Shown here piece after piece: positions 1 to 9,537 of a DNA stretch of 64,000 bases. Origin of the DNA: Perilla frutescens (lineage: Eukaryota; Streptophyta; Magnoliopsida; Lamiales; Lamiaceae); the NCBI GenBank assembly GCA_026008535.1, contig BRKX01000017.1, positions 8,386,501 to 8,450,500 of the forward strand, read 5' to 3'. The position numbers and the translations under genes are program-made. The notes under the pieces are model-generated. The model was not told the DNA's origin. It saw only the letters and a list, made by a program, of their open reading frames with translations, and did no database searches. Each line of letters starts with the position of its first letter. Within the stretch, counting starts at the first letter, position 1.

Positions 1-242
1 GAATAAGAATCCACAGAGTTCGAGTTCTTAACCCCTATATGTTGGCGGACATATACGTGTAGTGTTTGCAGCTTTGATTTATCAAAGGGTGAGATTCTTT
101 CATAGGATCAATAATCTCGATATCTTGGGTTGTAACATTTACACTTATGATGGGTCGTGCAATATGTAGGGGCACCGTGTCCTGGTACGCCAAGTTGATG
201 GTGTCCTCTTGAGTAAACACAAGTTCATGTTGAAACCCTGCA
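1..242. other. Unassigned left flank
   Basis: Sequence to the left of the Copia-1 LTR. A minus-strand open frame spans 35-220 but begins on a non-ATG codon and shows no motif I recognise. It may be a scrap of an older repeat or of intergenic DNA. No gene is claimed. Confidence 0.4.
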
Positions 243-243
243 G

Positions 244-870
244 GTGGAATTTATTCCGTACATGGGTAGTCAGTATTATTTCTTTAGTGGAATAAAAATA
301 ATACTTAATTTATTTAATTATATCCTAAGTTTATTGGATATGAATAAATTAATGGGCCAATTTAATATGCTTCTAGATCCCTGTTGTAGCCCAAAAAGAG
401 ACCGAATTGGATTGGAGATAGAATAAAAGACTAAATTTCATCCACCCCCTTATAAATAAGAGGGTGGAGGCATGAAATTTATATCATAAAATATCAGCCC
501 TCTCGTGTTCTCTTGATCTCCACAAATTTCATACCGATCTAGTAGATTTCAGCCCACCCTGAAACTAGATTCAGTCCAGGAATACAACAAAAGATCAAGG
601 AGTGGAATAGCATCAAGGGGCGCCTATTATCATTCATACAACAGCAAGATTAGACCTTTAATTTTGTTATCAACCCGTCGTTTAATTTGTAAGTCATTTT
701 TCGGTATTCTATGTTTCCTCTTTAGTAGAATAAAAAACCGGCTATGCATGTTAATTTTAACTCGGTTAATTAAAACATATGAGATACATAAAATTATGAT
801 ATACATGACAATAGGATTAAATAACATCCAATTAGATCTTGTGGTGGTTCAATTCGAAAAAACTCCAACA
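244..870 (+). repeat. Copia-1 5' LTR
   Basis: The right end is well placed: it ends TCCAACA at 864-870, two bases before a tRNA-iMet primer site. The expected complementary start (TGTTGGA...) is degraded, and the best match is TGGAATTTATTCC beginning about 244, so the left edge is approximate. A TATA box lies at 451-460. There is no partner LTR in the window because the 3' end of the element is lost. Confidence 0.7.
451..460 (+). promoter_or_regulatory. Copia-1 LTR TATA box
   Basis: TATAAATAAG sits about 420 bp before the LTR end, the usual place for the U3 promoter. Transcription would start roughly 25-35 bp downstream. Confidence 0.65.
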
Positions 871-872
871 AC

Positions 873-884
873 TGGTATCAGAGC
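873..884 (+). other. Copia-1 primer binding site (tRNA-iMet)
   Basis: TGGTATCAGAGC, complementary to the 3' end of plant initiator tRNA-Met, two bases after the LTR end. This fixes element polarity. Confidence 0.9.
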
Positions 885-3202
885 AGGTTTTGGCATCGTT
901 CTAGATTTAATCCTAGGATTAATTCGAAATATATGTATAAATTTGATGAAATATTTATGTTGCTTAAATTTTCAGATTTATATGTTGATGTATTTCGAAT
1001 GGTTGTGTTCAAAACTTGGATGAATTTTTGATTGTGTTTCGAAAATTCTAGTTTTGGATGAATTGTAATTTTCGATCTACACCTAGTAGGATTTGGAATG
1101 TAATTTTGATGACTCAAAATTTTCAGATTTATTAAGTGTAAGTTTCGAAAATGTGAGTATCAAATTTTTTGAAAATTTGATGTTCAATTTCCCTAATTTG
1201 TTCTATGTATTTTTCGATCACATTGAATTAATTTGGAGAGTTTTTTTGATTTAAAATCAGATTTCCAGATTTATTTAATGTGGTGGTTCGAAAATTATGT
1301 GTATAAAAATTAGATTTGGTATCTTTGATGTTTATCTTAAAGTTACCTAATTCTAATCTAGATAGATTTGAAAATAGAATATTAGATTTGGATAGAATTT
1401 GAAGTGGATCAAATTTCCAAATTTAATCTTCTTGTGATTTTTGAAATCTACAAAGATTTGAGTTGGATAAGGTAATTTTTTATATATCAATAGTTATCTA
1501 ATTCTAATACAAAAAGATTTAAAAATAGATTTTAAATTTGGAAGAGTTTGAAGTAGATCAAATTTCCAGATTTATTATCTTGAAATTTTCAAAAATCTTA
1601 ATAGATAAGAATTGGAAAAGTAATTTTTGGTGTATATCATAAATTACTTAATTCTAATCTAGATAGGGTTGAAAAATAAGATTTAAATTTGGATGAAGTT
1701 TGAAGTGGATCAAATTTCCAAATTTTATCTTTTGAGATTTTCGAACCCTATCCAAATATTTGGGATAGATTTTTAATCTATATCAAGATTTTCAAATATT
1801 AATTAATTAGGGTGTTATCCGAAAATTAAGAAATAAATTTGGTAGATATTTTTAACAAATTTCCAGATTTATTCTTAAGATATTTTCGAGATTTATCAAA
1901 ATTAAATTTGGTGGATAATTATTTTAATTTCCAAATTATATCTTAAGGCTTTTTCGAAAATTATTAATTTAATTAATTGGATTTTTCGAAAATTATGTCA
2001 TGTGTGGATATCATATGTTATTTTATGTTAATCATGTAATTATGATTGTTGGATTTGTAGACTGTTTTTGTTTGCAGGGTTACCGATTATCATGGCTCCT
2101 TAATTATGTGATGCATGTTTTAATTTTATGTTGAATGTATGATGGGTCGTATGCCGGTTTGGCTACGTGATTTTAATCAATGAGAAAATCCATGGATTAG
2201 GTTTAGGTTTTATTTTATGTTGTTTTAATGTAATAGAAATAAAACTGTTAGACCGAGTTATTGAGTTGTAATTTTATTCTAGACATATTAGTTTTTTCCT
2301 TTAAGAAATAGATATTCTATATTGAATAAAGTTTGAAGATCAACTCAAAGGAGGAAAGTAGTGCAGCTCAAGAGAGGAAGTATCACTGGTTCACGTTCCG
2401 AAACCCTAATTGGAGCTAGGTTTTCGGTGAGGCGCAGTGATGGGGACGGCGGCCATGCCCGAGTTTCCGGAGCTGACTTTCTAATTTTATCTCATTCAGC
2501 AACATGAGATATAAGCCATGATAGTTGGTTTTATTATTATTGCTTATTATGTTGTTTGAAGCATGCAATGGTGTTTTATCATTTTATGTGATGTTTGCAC
2601 GTTTTACAATGGGATAAAATGAAACCTCAACCTTAAATAACTAAGTGGGAGAGATTCATACCAAAGTATGTTGAAATCTCAAAGGGTCTCCATTAATCTG
2701 GTTTAATTGAGATGTGATTGACATGCGAGTTGACAATAGGCCTTCCTCCATAACGGATGTGTCATATCACTGTTATCTCTAGAAATTAAACTTCTTAATC
2801 AAGATAGCTGTAGGACACTACTAGAACAAACTGACTCCTCCAACTGAAGCAGGGAGTTCGAAATAATGAACTTGGTGCTAAGATGATGGTATTCACACTT
2901 AGGTGTAATTTATTAATAAACGTCGACACTAACGTGGCTTATTAATTAGAAGGTTACACGACCGTGGTTGTTTCCGACTATTAATTTACTTGTCATAAGA
3001 AAACTTGACTGGAGGTAAATTAAAGGTGTTTTTACCTATTTAAGAATGAATTTTATAAACGTCCACACTAACGTGGCTTATAAGAAATATTTTTAAAATG
3101 TCGGTGGATTACATATAATTTTTTGAGGTATACGATTATATGTGAGTATCCTAAAGTTTGTGACTATACTGCATGTTTACTTTTCAGTTATTCTATATCA
3201 TC
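885..3202 (+). other. Copia-1 untranslated leader
   Basis: About 2.3 kb of AT-rich DNA between the primer site and the gag ATG, with no open frame I can support. The first 1.1 kb is made of ~150 bp repeats (separate entry). From about 2000 to 3200 it is unique in the window. It contains paired blocks around 2900-3090 with the phrase CACTAACGTGGCTTAT twice (about 2928 and 3066). A leader this long is unusual for copia and may hold packaging signals; that is inference. Confidence 0.6.
960..1990 (+). repeat. ~150 bp degenerate tandem repeat in the Copia-1 leader
   Basis: The core TTCCAGATTTA / TTCCAAATTTA (TTCAGATTTA in the first two copies) recurs at about 971, 1122, 1263, 1415, 1564, 1715 and 1861, spaced 151, 141, 152, 149, 151 and 146 bp, with a last half-spaced copy at 1929. 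Shared phrases around the core are GAAGTGGATCAAA before it and TTTTCGAAAATT-like runs after it. Confidence 0.75.
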
Positions 3203-5330
3203 ATGGCACTCTCCAACTTGTCCTCTATTCTCAAAGACAACACGTTAATCGGTGAAAATTACAATGACTGGATTCGAAACCTTAATCTTGTTCTCACTGC
3301 GGAAGGACACAAATTCGTACTTGAAGAGAAATGTCCTCAGAAGCAAGATGAGAATTCTGGCGAAGAGTAAAGGTTGGCCTATGCTAAGTGGGTCAAGTCT
3401 GATGAGATTGCACACTATTATATTTTGGCTTCTATCTCAAATGTGCTGCAACTGCAACATCAGTCTATGAAGACTGCTTATGATGTCATGTACAACCTTA
3501 AGGATCTCTTCGGTCACTAGAACCGCTCGGCGCGCCATTTAGTGATGAAGAAACTGATGAGCACGAAAATGGCTGATTCCACACCTGTAAGGGATCACGT
3601 TACCTTGGGTGGAGATCTGGATGCCGAGTCTCAGATAGACATCGTGCTTCACAGCCTGTCCCTAAAGTTCGAGCAGTTTAGATTGAACTTCAACATGATA
3701 AAGAAGGATGTTACCTTATCTGAAATGCTCATAGATCTTTAGGCGGCTGAGTTGCTTCAGAAGAGAAATCCAGAGGCACATCTATCTGAAAATAGGGCAT
3801 CTTCTTCTGGTACTAAAAGGAAGAAGATGAATGCGCCTAAGAAAGCTGCAGAGGATGTGCCTAAGGTGAAGAAGCTCAAGGCTAAGATTCCTCCCGAGGA
3901 ATTTAAGTGAAAGACAAAGTGCTTCAAGTGCGGCTAACCAGGTCACTGGAAGGCGGATTGTCCTAACAAGAAGAAGAAAAAGGGTACGTCTCAATCTCTC
4001 ATCGTTGAAACATGTTTAGCTATTTGTTTTACTCAGTCATGGGTTGTAGATACTGGAGCTACTGATCATGTTTGCATGTCTTTACAGGGGTTCCTAGCAA
4101 AAAGACAGCTGAGTGATGGAGAGATTTCGGTCTACATGGGCAATGCTATGAAAGTGGCGGTAGTTGCAGTGGGAGACGTCACCTTATCTTTTAGTAGTGA
4201 TAGGATTTTAGTTTTAAAGGATTGTCTTTATGTGCCTGATTTTAGGCGAAACTTGATATAAGTTTCTAAACTTTTTATGAATGGATATTCTGTTTCTTTT
4301 GATAACAAGGTTGTTATTTTTAGTGGTAAACGTTTTATCTGTTCTGGCACATTGGATGGACATCTTTATTTACTTAATCCTATGGAAAACACTACGCAAA
4401 TGCATACATCGATCGTAAACCCTAACAGACGAAAAGAACCTTCGGAAATGAATTAAACCTATCTTTGGCATCTTAGGCTTGGCCATATTAACCTTAAATG
4501 GATACAAAGACTAGTAGACGATGGACCCTTGTCTTCATTGGTCCTAGAATCGTTCCCTTTGTGTGAATCCTGTTTGGAAGGTAAAATAACCAAGTGACCC
4601 TTCAAGGATAAATGGAATAGATCTGAAGAGATATTAGATTTGATTCATTCTGACTTATGTAACCCTATGTCAGTTCATGCTCGAGGAAGGTACGAGTATT
4701 TCATCATGTTCATTGATGATTACTCAAGATATGGATATATATACCTGTTACACCACAAGTCTGAATCTTTTGAGACTTTCAAAGAATTCAGAGCGGAAGT
4801 GGAAAAACGTACAGGTAAAAGTATCAAATCACTACATTCTGATCGTGGTGGTGAGTACCTCTCGAATGAATTTAGGGACTACTTGGCAGAGAATGGGATC
4901 ACATCTCAGTTGACTGCGCCGAGAACGCCGCAGCAGAACTTTGGACTGGACGGAAGCCCAGTCTTGGACATTTTTGGATTTGGGGTAGTCCAGCACATGT
5001 GCTGGATAAGGAAGCTGATAAGCTGGCACCACGTACGGATGTTAGACTGTTTGTTGGATATCCTAAAGGAATGAAAGGTGGTTTATTTTATAGTCCTAAG
5101 GATCAGAAGATCATTGTGAGTACCAATGCTCGATTTTTAGAGGAAGACTATGTAATAAATCACAAGCCAAGAAGTGAGATAATACTCGAGGAGCTTCGAG
5201 GGGAAATTTCGAATCTGACACCAATAGTACAAGAAGAGGAACCACAAATTACTGCACAATGTGTCATAGATACACGAGAACTGCCTCATCGCAGTGGGGA
5301 GGTTGTACACCAACCTGACAGATTTATTAG
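3203..5330 (+). pseudogene. Copia-1 gag-protease-integrase (5' part)
   Basis: The frame starts at the ATG at 3203 (product begins MALSNLSSILKDN), the usual copia gag start. The CCHC knuckle lies about 3915-3965 and is interrupted by stops. The protease motif DTGAT is at 4049. The integrase zinc finger starts with WHLRLGH (about 4465), followed by catalytic Asp residues in HSDLC (4640) and HSDRGGEY (about 4840). Right after the conserved TPQQN (about 4938) the reading jumps to the integrase tail (LFVGYPKG, about 5047) with a frame change, so the stretch carrying the catalytic Glu is deleted. In-frame stops include 3368, 3518, 3740 and 4259. The frame is broken at 5330 by the chromovirus insertion and resumes at 16166. 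Confidence 0.85.
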
Positions 5331-5755
5331 TGTAATACCCCGAAATATTTTAGAGGGTTTTACTCAACTTATGTTACCTGAGGGTAATTTAGGTAAGAAG
5401 TTGGGTCCTTAACGGATTCAAATAAAGGAAAAATCGTAGCCAGAGACATCTATTAAAATTTAATTTGGTCAAAAATTGCTTTAAAAATATGTTCTGATAT
5501 TTTTCTCGAGCTGATAGAAAAATTTTCAAGTATCGTGCCAAACATTGAATTTTCCAATTTCGAGTTCAAATGAACACTTGGCACAATTTTAGGGTGAAAG
5601 GTAATAGATTTGGATAACTAAGGCACATCCGTCATTATCCAATTTCTTTTTCAAAATATTATCCTATTCGTAATTATCCTATTCTTTTTCCATCATTATC
5701 CTATTCCATCATTATCCTCTTTCTTTTATTTGTTATTATCCTATTTATTTTTCTT

Positions 5756-5766
5756 CTATAAATAGG
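5756..5766 (+). promoter_or_regulatory. Chromovirus-derivative LTR TATA box (LTR 1)
   Basis: CTATAAATAGG about 425 bp into the LTR; identical copies at 9963-9973 and 14170-14180. If used, U3 is short and the transcribed R-U5 part is nearly 2 kb, so the downstream hairpin arrays would lie in the RNA leader. Confidence 0.65.
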
Positions 5767-7153
5767 AGGTTAAGGTTTCATTTTTCATTCATTTTCAAAA
5801 TCGAAACGCCGAGCAGCTTCTAGAGAAGGTACGACTCTAGTTTTTTATTTCATTTCCGAAATAGTCATTTTGAAGGTGTCAACGCGTAGATCACGAATAC
5901 GTGATTGAAATGATGACACGACGGACGATCACGATGGAAAATCATCGTGACCGCCGCCAAAAGTCGCCACCACCTTTCAAATCGGTGACTCTTTCGGGTC
6001 ATTGAATCAAAAAGTGTCTTTAGGGTTTTATGTTCTATGTATATTTATATACATTTTCCATGTTGTCACTTTTTAATTTCGGGTATATTTTGGGTATCCG
6101 ATTATTAAATTGTAGTCTTTTTCAGATCTATCCTTCGTGGATAGCCCTAACGTATTTTTAAGCTCAAAAGTTGTTCCGTGTCAAAATATAGTATTTTTAT
6201 TTAAAGTTTCATATTTTTCCAATGGGCAGATCTTGCGGTATGAATTTATTTGTACCGAGTTAATTTTAGGATACGGGTTTGACCACCCCGTATGCCAAAA
6301 CTTCCAAAAGGGTTTTTCTTTATAAAAATGCCCTGAGTAAAGTTCCCTTAAGAGTCAAAATATTTTGATGATCCGGGTGATGTGTATTAAGATAGTAGAT
6401 TTTATTATATTTACTTCATAGCTAAGAAAGGTTAGATTTTGACCTAATGGTAGTCTTTCATCGAAACTAAGTTGCCGGATAATCTTGTAGGCACAGAAGA
6501 AGGAGACTTCTAGTTGAGACCAGAATCAGAATCTAGATCTAGCTATTTCAGATCTGATTGCCAGGTGGGTTTTTATTATATAAAAATGTATTTTCGGGTT
6601 ATTAAGCCCTGATATTTATAAAATGAATGTGATTGAATATCCAACTCATGACTGTATTTGATGTGCTCTCCTGACTCATGTAAGTCTTACTACTGTTTTT
6701 GGTGATGAAACTACAATGGTTCACGATATCGAGCCCCAAGCAAATAGGGCAGTGTCCAACCTTAAGCAGCCGGGTTGTGTACACGGACCGACTCACCGTA
6801 AGCGTTCTAGGGGAGAGTGGCGCGCAATGATGGAACTAAAATGATTTAGTATACATGGAATTCACAAATTTTCTGTTTTGAAAGCTTTCCATGATATGCT
6901 TAAAATATGATTGGATATTCTGTTTTATAAAATGATTGTGAAGGTTTTTCTCAAAAGTACCCACTGAGTGCATTAGTACTCACGCCCAAAATCATTTCAA
7001 ATATTTTCAGGATGAGCTGCGGGATGGTGGACGGCTGTGCTAAGGTTGAAGGGCTATCATTTGATGTATATGTTTCCTTTTCCGCTATGGAGTCTAACTG
7101 AGAACATGCTTCCTTTTGAGTCTGAATAAATGCGCTATGTTCTTTCCGCTTAC

Positions 7154-7283
7154 TCTGATTATTGTTACGGAGTGTTCGGTTCTCCGAATCCCGTTTTCTT
7201 TACTGTTATGGAGTGTTCGGTTCTCCGAATCCCATTTTCTTTATTGTTACGGAGTGTTCGGTTCTCCGAATCCCGTTTACTTT
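7154..7283 (+). repeat. Triplicated 41 bp palindromic motif in the LTR
   Basis: Three copies spaced exactly 41 bp, each containing CGGAGTGTTCGGTTCTCCG or TGGAG... (starting 7168, 7209 and 7250). CGGAG and CTCCG can pair around a 9 nt loop. Copies recur in LTR 2 (11361-11490) and LTR 3 (15568-15697). Confidence 0.85.
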
Positions 7284-7293
7284 TTGTCCCTGA

Positions 7294-7457
7294 CAGGCGA
7301 AAGCCTGGCATTTATTTACTTTCTTTATTCAGACAGGCGCGAGCCTGGCTTTACATTGTTTTCCATGTCAAGGCAAAAGCCTGGCTTTATATTGCTTTCA
7401 CGACAGGCGGGAGCCTGGCATCTCTTTACTTCAAGTATTTGGACAGTCATCAGTCTG
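7294..7457 (+). repeat. Array of five small hairpins (GNRA-type loops) in the LTR
   Basis: Stems CAGGC/GCCTG close loops GAAA (7299-7302), GCGA (7339-7342) and GGGA (7409-7412). A fourth unit reads AAGGC-AAAA-GCCTG (7370-7383). The fifth reads CAGTC-ATCA-GTCTG (7444-7457) with one T-T mismatch. Spacing is 34-40 bp. The array recurs at 11501-11664 and 15708-15871. Confidence 0.85.
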
Positions 7458-7749
7458 GCCTTTTTCATGCCTAACCTATTAACAGTTAACCTTTGAACTG
7501 TTATTATTTACATTGAAGTTTGCCTTTGTTATTCTTTCTTGGGTTCATCCTAAGAGTCATGGTATCTGGTTTGAGTCATTTCATACGCTTTAAAAGCGTG
7601 GATTGATCCAATTATAGAGGTTATGCTGCCCAAAGTTTTAGGGCACTAACCCTATTTCTATGATTGCTTCTGTTCAACAACCCCTTCCCCCTTCCCCCAA
7701 GTAGCGCACCGGTCCCCTGCCCTTCTCCCGGGATCGGGGCGTTACAGAG

Positions 7750-7761
7750 TGGTATCAGAGC
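7750..7761 (+). other. Chromovirus-derivative primer binding site, first unit
   Basis: TGGTATCAGAGC three bases after LTR 1; matches initiator tRNA-Met. The second unit has the same site at 11957-11968. Confidence 0.93.
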
Positions 7762-9151
7762 AGGCTGCAACTCTGCAGGCCTGTCATATTATTGATTGAG
7801 TCAAGTTCTCAATGTATTCTCTTAATTGATTATCTGATAGCCCTAGCACGTCGCCTGCACCGCACTCATCTGCTTCAAAAAGAAAGGTACATGAGTTAAA
7901 ATATTTTTGAGATTCAATGATGTTTACTGATTTCAAAAAAGGAAATGTGGATAAGGACCATTCTCCACTTTGATGGTATTTATGAAAAGTCGCGCCAATG
8001 ATGGTTTTGAAAGGATAATGGTATCATTTTGGACTATGTGTCCATATGATCATGGTTATGAATAAAAGGGACTCTTGTCCATGATGGTAAAATTATGGGA
8101 CTTTGTGCCCAGATGGTACTAAATGATTATTTTGAATGTGACTATTGGTCCATTATGTTTGAAATGAAATATGATATTTTAAATGGGACTATATGTCCAT
8201 GATATGTTCTCAAAGAAAGTGTGATGATAGTAATCAATGCCCTATGATTAGAAATGTGATAATGTGGAAGTGATTGGAAATGTGAGAATGTTAAAGTGAT
8301 GGAAATCCAGAATGCTTATGCAGATGGAATGTGAACATAGAATGATTTGATTGAGAATGTAGATGAACATAGCTAGCTGTGATTTATTCACAAGATTGGA
8401 TTTTAAGTTGATGGTTGTTAAGATTCTTGTGGAACATAGGTTGATTAAGTTTTTTTCCACGTTCAGGATTATGAGCCCACATGGATTGGTTCCACTGAAA
8501 TGTGTCAATTTGTTATGATGTGAAATTTCAAAAGAATGTATTATGTCATGTTTGGATTTAATCCTACATGAAAGAGGGTTCACGGCAAGGCCGTGGTTCG
8601 CCTATGGTTTTAATGGGATGTCTGGGACATCTGGATTCCGGTTCAACCGAGAATCTAATGAATGATTATAAAGAACAAATTGACTAAAAAGGTGGGAACG
8701 ATTATGTAGTGCCTTGTAGTCTTGAATGTAGAAAGAACTTAGAATGGATAAATATATTCTTTTAGATGGCTTGAGTTATATGGATTTCTAGGAAATGTCG
8801 TTCGCGTGCATATATGCATTTGAGGAGCATGTTGGGAGAATTTTTATGTCGATGAAGAATCGCGATAGATAGATCCGTTCTCGCTGCATCTACTTTTATA
8901 CGTTTTTGATCAAGGAGCAAGGACAAGTGCAAGACTAGATGTCTCAAGTTCAGCGTGACGTATACGATGATCGAGCTAGATAATATGTTTTGATTCAGGT
9001 AGATCGATATCTATTCTCTCTCTTTCCCTCTTTTCTCGACTCAAAGGATGATGCTAAAGAATATTCGAAGAAAAATGCAGAGAAGAACATATGAAGAATT
9101 ATGCGCATCAAGTTAAAGTGGACCAAGGCAGAGTATACGTCTTAGTAAGAT
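7762..9151 (+). other. Chromovirus-derivative interior, non-coding part (first unit)
   Basis: About 1.4 kb between primer site and chromodomain with no supportable gene. Gag, protease, RT and RNase H are absent. It holds five short imperfect palindromes of the GGAC...GTCC type (8034-8206). Small open frames on either strand here are not protein-like. The second unit (11969-13358) is the same sequence. Confidence 0.7.
8034..8206 (+). repeat. Repeated GGAC...GTCC palindromes in the interior
   Basis: Five related blocks at about 8034, 8069, 8098, 8140 and 8186: TGGACTATGTGTCC, GGGACTCTTGTCC, GGGACTTTGTGCCC, a weaker TGACTATTGGTCC, and GGGACTATATGTCC. Each can form a short stem with a 4-5 nt loop. 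The second copy of the array is at 12241-12413. Confidence 0.7.
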
Positions 9152-9526
9152 TTGCGACACGAGATAAATAGTGTTTTGGCTAGGAATGATGAGGTGGTTT
9201 ATAAACTAGTCATGTTGCTGATTCTAGCTAAGGTTCATAATGTGATTGATGTCTCAATGTTGAGAAAGTATGTGTTTGATACTAAACACGTTATAAAGAA
9301 TGAAGAGATAGTCCTGAATCAGGATTTATCATATGAAGAAAAACCAGAGGCTATTCTTGACCAAAAGGTCCAAAAATTACGGAACAAACAGATCTCACTG
9401 GTGAAAGTCCTATGGAATAACCATGGGAGAGAGGAAGCTACCTGGGAGCTTGAAAGCAGAATCAAGGAGTTGTACCCTGATTTACCCTATAGAGGTACGC
9501 AAATTTCGGGACGAAATTTTTATTAA
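9152..9526 (+). pseudogene. Integrase C-terminus with chromodomain, first unit
   Basis: All that is left of pol in this derivative. The frame contains VSMLRKYV (about 9259), the junction typical of Tekay/Del integrases, then a chromodomain-like segment: ILDQKVQKLRN, VKVLWNNHG and EEATWELE (about 9350-9455), followed by LYPDL. In the family the chromodomain steers integration to modified histones. There is no ATG that fits a gene start and no upstream catalytic core, so this is a remnant. It is nevertheless open for 124 codons and ends 11 bp before the next LTR, overlapping the polypurine tract. Confidence 0.85.
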
Positions 9527-9537
9527 GGAGGGTAGAA
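9524..9537 (+). other. Chromovirus-derivative polypurine tract
   Basis: TAAGGAGGGTAGAA immediately before LTR 2, the plus-strand primer. The second unit has the same tract at 13731-13744 before LTR 3. Confidence 0.85.

Larger units (their letters stand above)
5331..7746 (+). repeat. Chromovirus-derivative LTR 1
   Basis: 2416 bp, TG...CA ends. TATA box at 5756. It carries a 41 bp triplicate (7154-7283) and five small hairpins (7294-7457). The small open frames across that part are repeats read as protein, not genes. Confidence 0.95.

Noticed and set aside
35..220. Minus-strand 61-codon frame as a host exon
   Set aside because: No start codon, motif or splice context that I can support.
7294..7457. 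CRISPR-like spaced repeats
   Set aside because: Units are short hairpins with 34-40 bp spacing inside a plant LTR, with no conserved 25-40 bp repeat, unique spacers or cas genes.
7116..7496. Overlapping open frames of 114-126 codons across the LTR hairpin arrays
   Set aside because: Two overlapping frames read the same 35-41 bp repeats into periodic peptides, are repeated in all three LTRs and have no known motif. The repeats explain them.
7750..7761. TGGTATCAGAGC as part of a tRNA gene
   Set aside because: Only the 3' acceptor complement is present, next to an LTR end; no cloverleaf could be seen. It is a primer site.
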